NCBI GenBank assembly: GCA_035532215.1
Contig: DATKRK010000095.1
Location: forward strand, 1-5,614
DNA: 5,614 bases
Origin: JAICIG01 sp035532215
GTDB taxonomy: Bacteria; Planctomycetota; Planctomycetia; Pirellulales; JAICIG01
Direction of reading: 5' to 3'
The notes under the pieces were generated by a model. It saw only the letters and a program-made list of their open reading frames with translations. It ran no database searches and was not told the DNA's origin. Made by a program: the position numbers and the translations under genes. Shown here piece after piece: positions 4,321 to 5,614 of this stretch (position 1 is the stretch's first letter; every line of letters starts with the position of its first letter).

Positions 4321-5475
4321 TCATTCGCCAGCGCCGTCACGCTCACGGTCCGGCCTGGCATATATCGTAACAGTTCTCCTTACGTCGTATCCAGCGGCCT
4401 CACCAACGACTCGATGCTCCTCGAACTCGTCAAAGTCGTCCTTCCATGTGTCACGTATAACCTGCCTTACAAGCTCTGAGAGCCGAGTTGTATTACCGCG
4501 GCCTTCGTGCAGACTCGCTGGCCAGCTTAGCCCTCGTGCGTTTATGATAGTTCCATTATGTTTTGGCACCATAATAACTGTGTCGGCCTCCTTAAAGTCG
4601 TCTTTGAAGTCCCGCGGATGCATAGCGTCTTCGTCTTCGTCGTAACTGAACTCTCCCTCGAAATTAAACGCCAACTCGCTCAGGTCAGTGATACGTGTGG
4701 CAAACTCCTCCGGATTAAGCCACTCACCAGCCCAGCGAAGGATGGGCAGTTGTCCAATCGTGCCGCCACATTCGAGCACAGTTTCTGCGGACTTGGCTTT
4801 ACGCTCGTCATCGAGACGCGATTCAAGCAAGAGCCGGGCCTGATCGGTCGCCCATGCCGACAGCACATCCTTCGGAACGCGTGGTAGCGCCGCATCCCTC
4901 GCGGCTGTGATTGCGTCGCCCGAAAGGATGCCCTGAACGTTTGACAGGCGGTTCGCTCGCAGGCCGGAAACAGTGACCCACCCAGAGCCGTCGCTCCAGT
5001 AAGAGCTTGGCGATATAGTCGCCCTTCCGAATACTTCACCGTTGGGGCCCTTTAAGTGACGCATCAGTGACACCGTAGAAGCCGCGGGCTTGTCGTTAAC
5101 ATTCTCGAAATTCAAGCGGCGCAGCAATTTAATATCGGGGATATTGAGCCAATCACCTCCCGTTACGACAGCGGCAAGAGCGTCGTCCTCTCCGGAAACG
5201 AGGCTCACGTCCAAGCTGGGTGCCAAGGCAGCCACAACGCGGGCTAGTGATCGGTTCTTTCCGATTTTCCCTCCCCAAAGCAATCCATTTTCGGCATGGG
5301 GGCTCTGCCTGAGACGCACCTCGATTCGCGTGCCTCCATCCAAGGGTAATTCATGGGGTGATGCTTGCCACAAAATGGGCCGGCCGGCCGGCCCTCCTCT
5401 GATTTCCAGTACCCGTGCGGTTTCCTCACCTTTGTCACATCGTCGGCTAATCACGCGCACTGTGTCACCTAGCAT
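4321..5475 (-). CDS. Hsp90-like (GHKL) ATP-binding protein, 5'-truncated by an IS66-type insertion
   Basis: The open frame gives 384 residues beginning MLGDTVRVISRR, followed about 35 residues later by DGGTRIEVRLRQ. In Hsp90-type proteins, a segment like FMVADKVTV follows the last glycine-rich ATP-lid motif, and a GT-x-I-x-L strand ends the nucleotide-binding domain. Here the protein therefore starts at the end of that domain, and the N-box Asn and the glycine motifs are missing. The rest contains VSGLRANRLSNVQGILSG, TAARDAALPRV, LSAWATDQARLL and an acidic stretch (FSYDEDEDAM), as in large uncharacterised bacterial Hsp90-like ATPases. The ATG (5473-5475) sits within 4 bases of the IS end, and the frame meets a stop at 5485-5487 inside the IS, so this ATG is probably an internal Met. 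Base composition is clearly lower in GC than the genes to the left, suggesting transfer. The fragment is likely non-functional as an ATPase. Family placement is by motif only. Confidence 0.72.
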   Translation of the reverse strand: MLGDTVRVISRRCDKGEETARVLEIRGGPAGRPILWQASPHELPLDGGTRIEVRLRQSPHAENGLLWGGKIGKNRSLARVVAALAPSLDVSLVSGEDDALAAVVTGGDWLNIPDIKLLRRLNFENVNDKPAASTVSLMRHLKGPNGEVFGRATISPSSYWSDGSGWVTVSGLRANRLSNVQGILSGDAITAARDAALPRVPKDVLSAWATDQARLLLESRLDDERKAKSAETVLECGGTIGQLPILRWAGEWLNPEEFATRITDLSELAFNFEGEFSYDEDEDAMHPRDFKDDFKEADTVIMVPKHNGTIINARGLSWPASLHEGRGNTTRLSELVRQVIRDTWKDDFDEFEEHRVVGEAAGYDVRRTVTIYARPDRERDGAGE

Positions 5476-5487
5476 GGTAACCGTTCA

Positions 5488-5508
5488 CGCCCCGGCGTAG
5501 CCGGGGCG
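5488..5508. repeat. Subterminal hairpin in the IS end
   Basis: CGCCCCGGC (5488-5496) and GCCGGGGCG (5500-5508) form a nine-pair stem with loop GTA, 11 bases inside the presumed IS terminus. Such structures near IS ends can limit read-in transcription or translation of the transposase; that role is inferred. Confidence 0.7.
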
Positions 5509-5553
5509 AAAACTGCTCTTCGCGCATGAGGCGAAATCGGCGAAATAGTCGGT

Positions 5554-5614
5554 ATGTTGCCGCCGCAAGCGCCGATTACGCCCGAACAACTGCAGGCATT
5601 GCCGCCCGAAATCC
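5554..5614 (+). CDS. IS66-type transposase (TnpC-like), N-terminal fragment cut by the window edge
   Basis: The first 20 codons read MLPPQAPITPEQLQALPPEI. The pattern ITPEQLQALPPEI is typical of the start of IS66 TnpC proteins, which open with a leucine-rich coiled coil before the zinc-binding and DDE catalytic domains. An in-frame TGA at 5527-5529 makes ATG 5554 the first usable ATG. No clear ribosome binding site is visible. TnpC catalyses transposition of the element; too little is present to judge whether it is intact. Confidence 0.72.
   Translation, partial: MLPPQAPITPEQLQALPPEI

Larger units (their letters stand above)
5477..5614 (+). mobile_element. IS66-family element, left end (continues past the window)
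   Basis: The sequence GTAACCGTTCACG at 5477 fits the GTAA terminus of IS66-type inverted repeats. Seventy-seven bases later a TnpC-like gene starts. There is no room for tnpA and tnpB before it, which points to the single-gene ISBst12-like group. The family makes 8-bp target duplications, so the bases just outside, CTAGCATG (5469-5476), should recur after the right end. The element interrupts the minus-strand ATPase gene. The end position was set from the motif and from where the ATPase reading frame stops making sense. Confidence 0.7.

Noticed and set aside
4558..4887. Plus-strand open frame of 109 codons inside the ATPase gene
   Set aside because: It is antisense to the longer minus-strand frame, which has coherent Hsp90-like motifs.

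Overview
The window looks like a piece of a GC-rich planctomycete chromosome, most likely of the Pirellulales type. This is an inference. It rests on the composition, the DapF / DUF374 acyltransferase pair, the style of the TadG-like protein, and dispersed intergenic palindromes with the core GCGGCA-RGGATGCCG.

Left part (1-1716): the 3' end of dapF (lysine and peptidoglycan precursor synthesis) overlaps by four bases a complete DUF374-type lysophospholipid acyltransferase gene. A hairpin repeat pair follows, then a small DUF1810 gene with a strong ribosome binding site.

Centre (1717-3801): this is the most interesting part. A duplicated 16-bp sequence containing TTGACA provides a candidate promoter. 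It is followed by a near-consensus class I cyclic-di-GMP riboswitch (GEMM-I, about 1857-1943). Directly after it come a TadE-like pseudopilin gene and a TadG-like gene, four bases apart. The 3' strand of the riboswitch P1 helix can pair instead with the start-codon region of tadE, and that alternative hairpin also covers the Shine-Dalgarno sequence. The sequence therefore predicts a translational ON switch: high c-di-GMP forms P1, frees the start site, and allows synthesis of Tad/Flp pilus components or envelope proteins. That fits the usual link between c-di-GMP and surface attachment.

Right part (3802-5614): about 520 bp without a credible gene hold several palindromic repeats and weak terminator-like hairpins. 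On the minus strand follows a markedly less GC-rich gene encoding the C-terminal part of an Hsp90-like (GHKL) ATP-binding protein. Its reading frame stops being gene-like exactly where an IS66-type element begins (terminal GTAACC, first codons of a TnpC-like transposase on the plus strand). The nucleotide-binding half of the ATPase has apparently been cut off by the insertion and should lie beyond the window's right edge.
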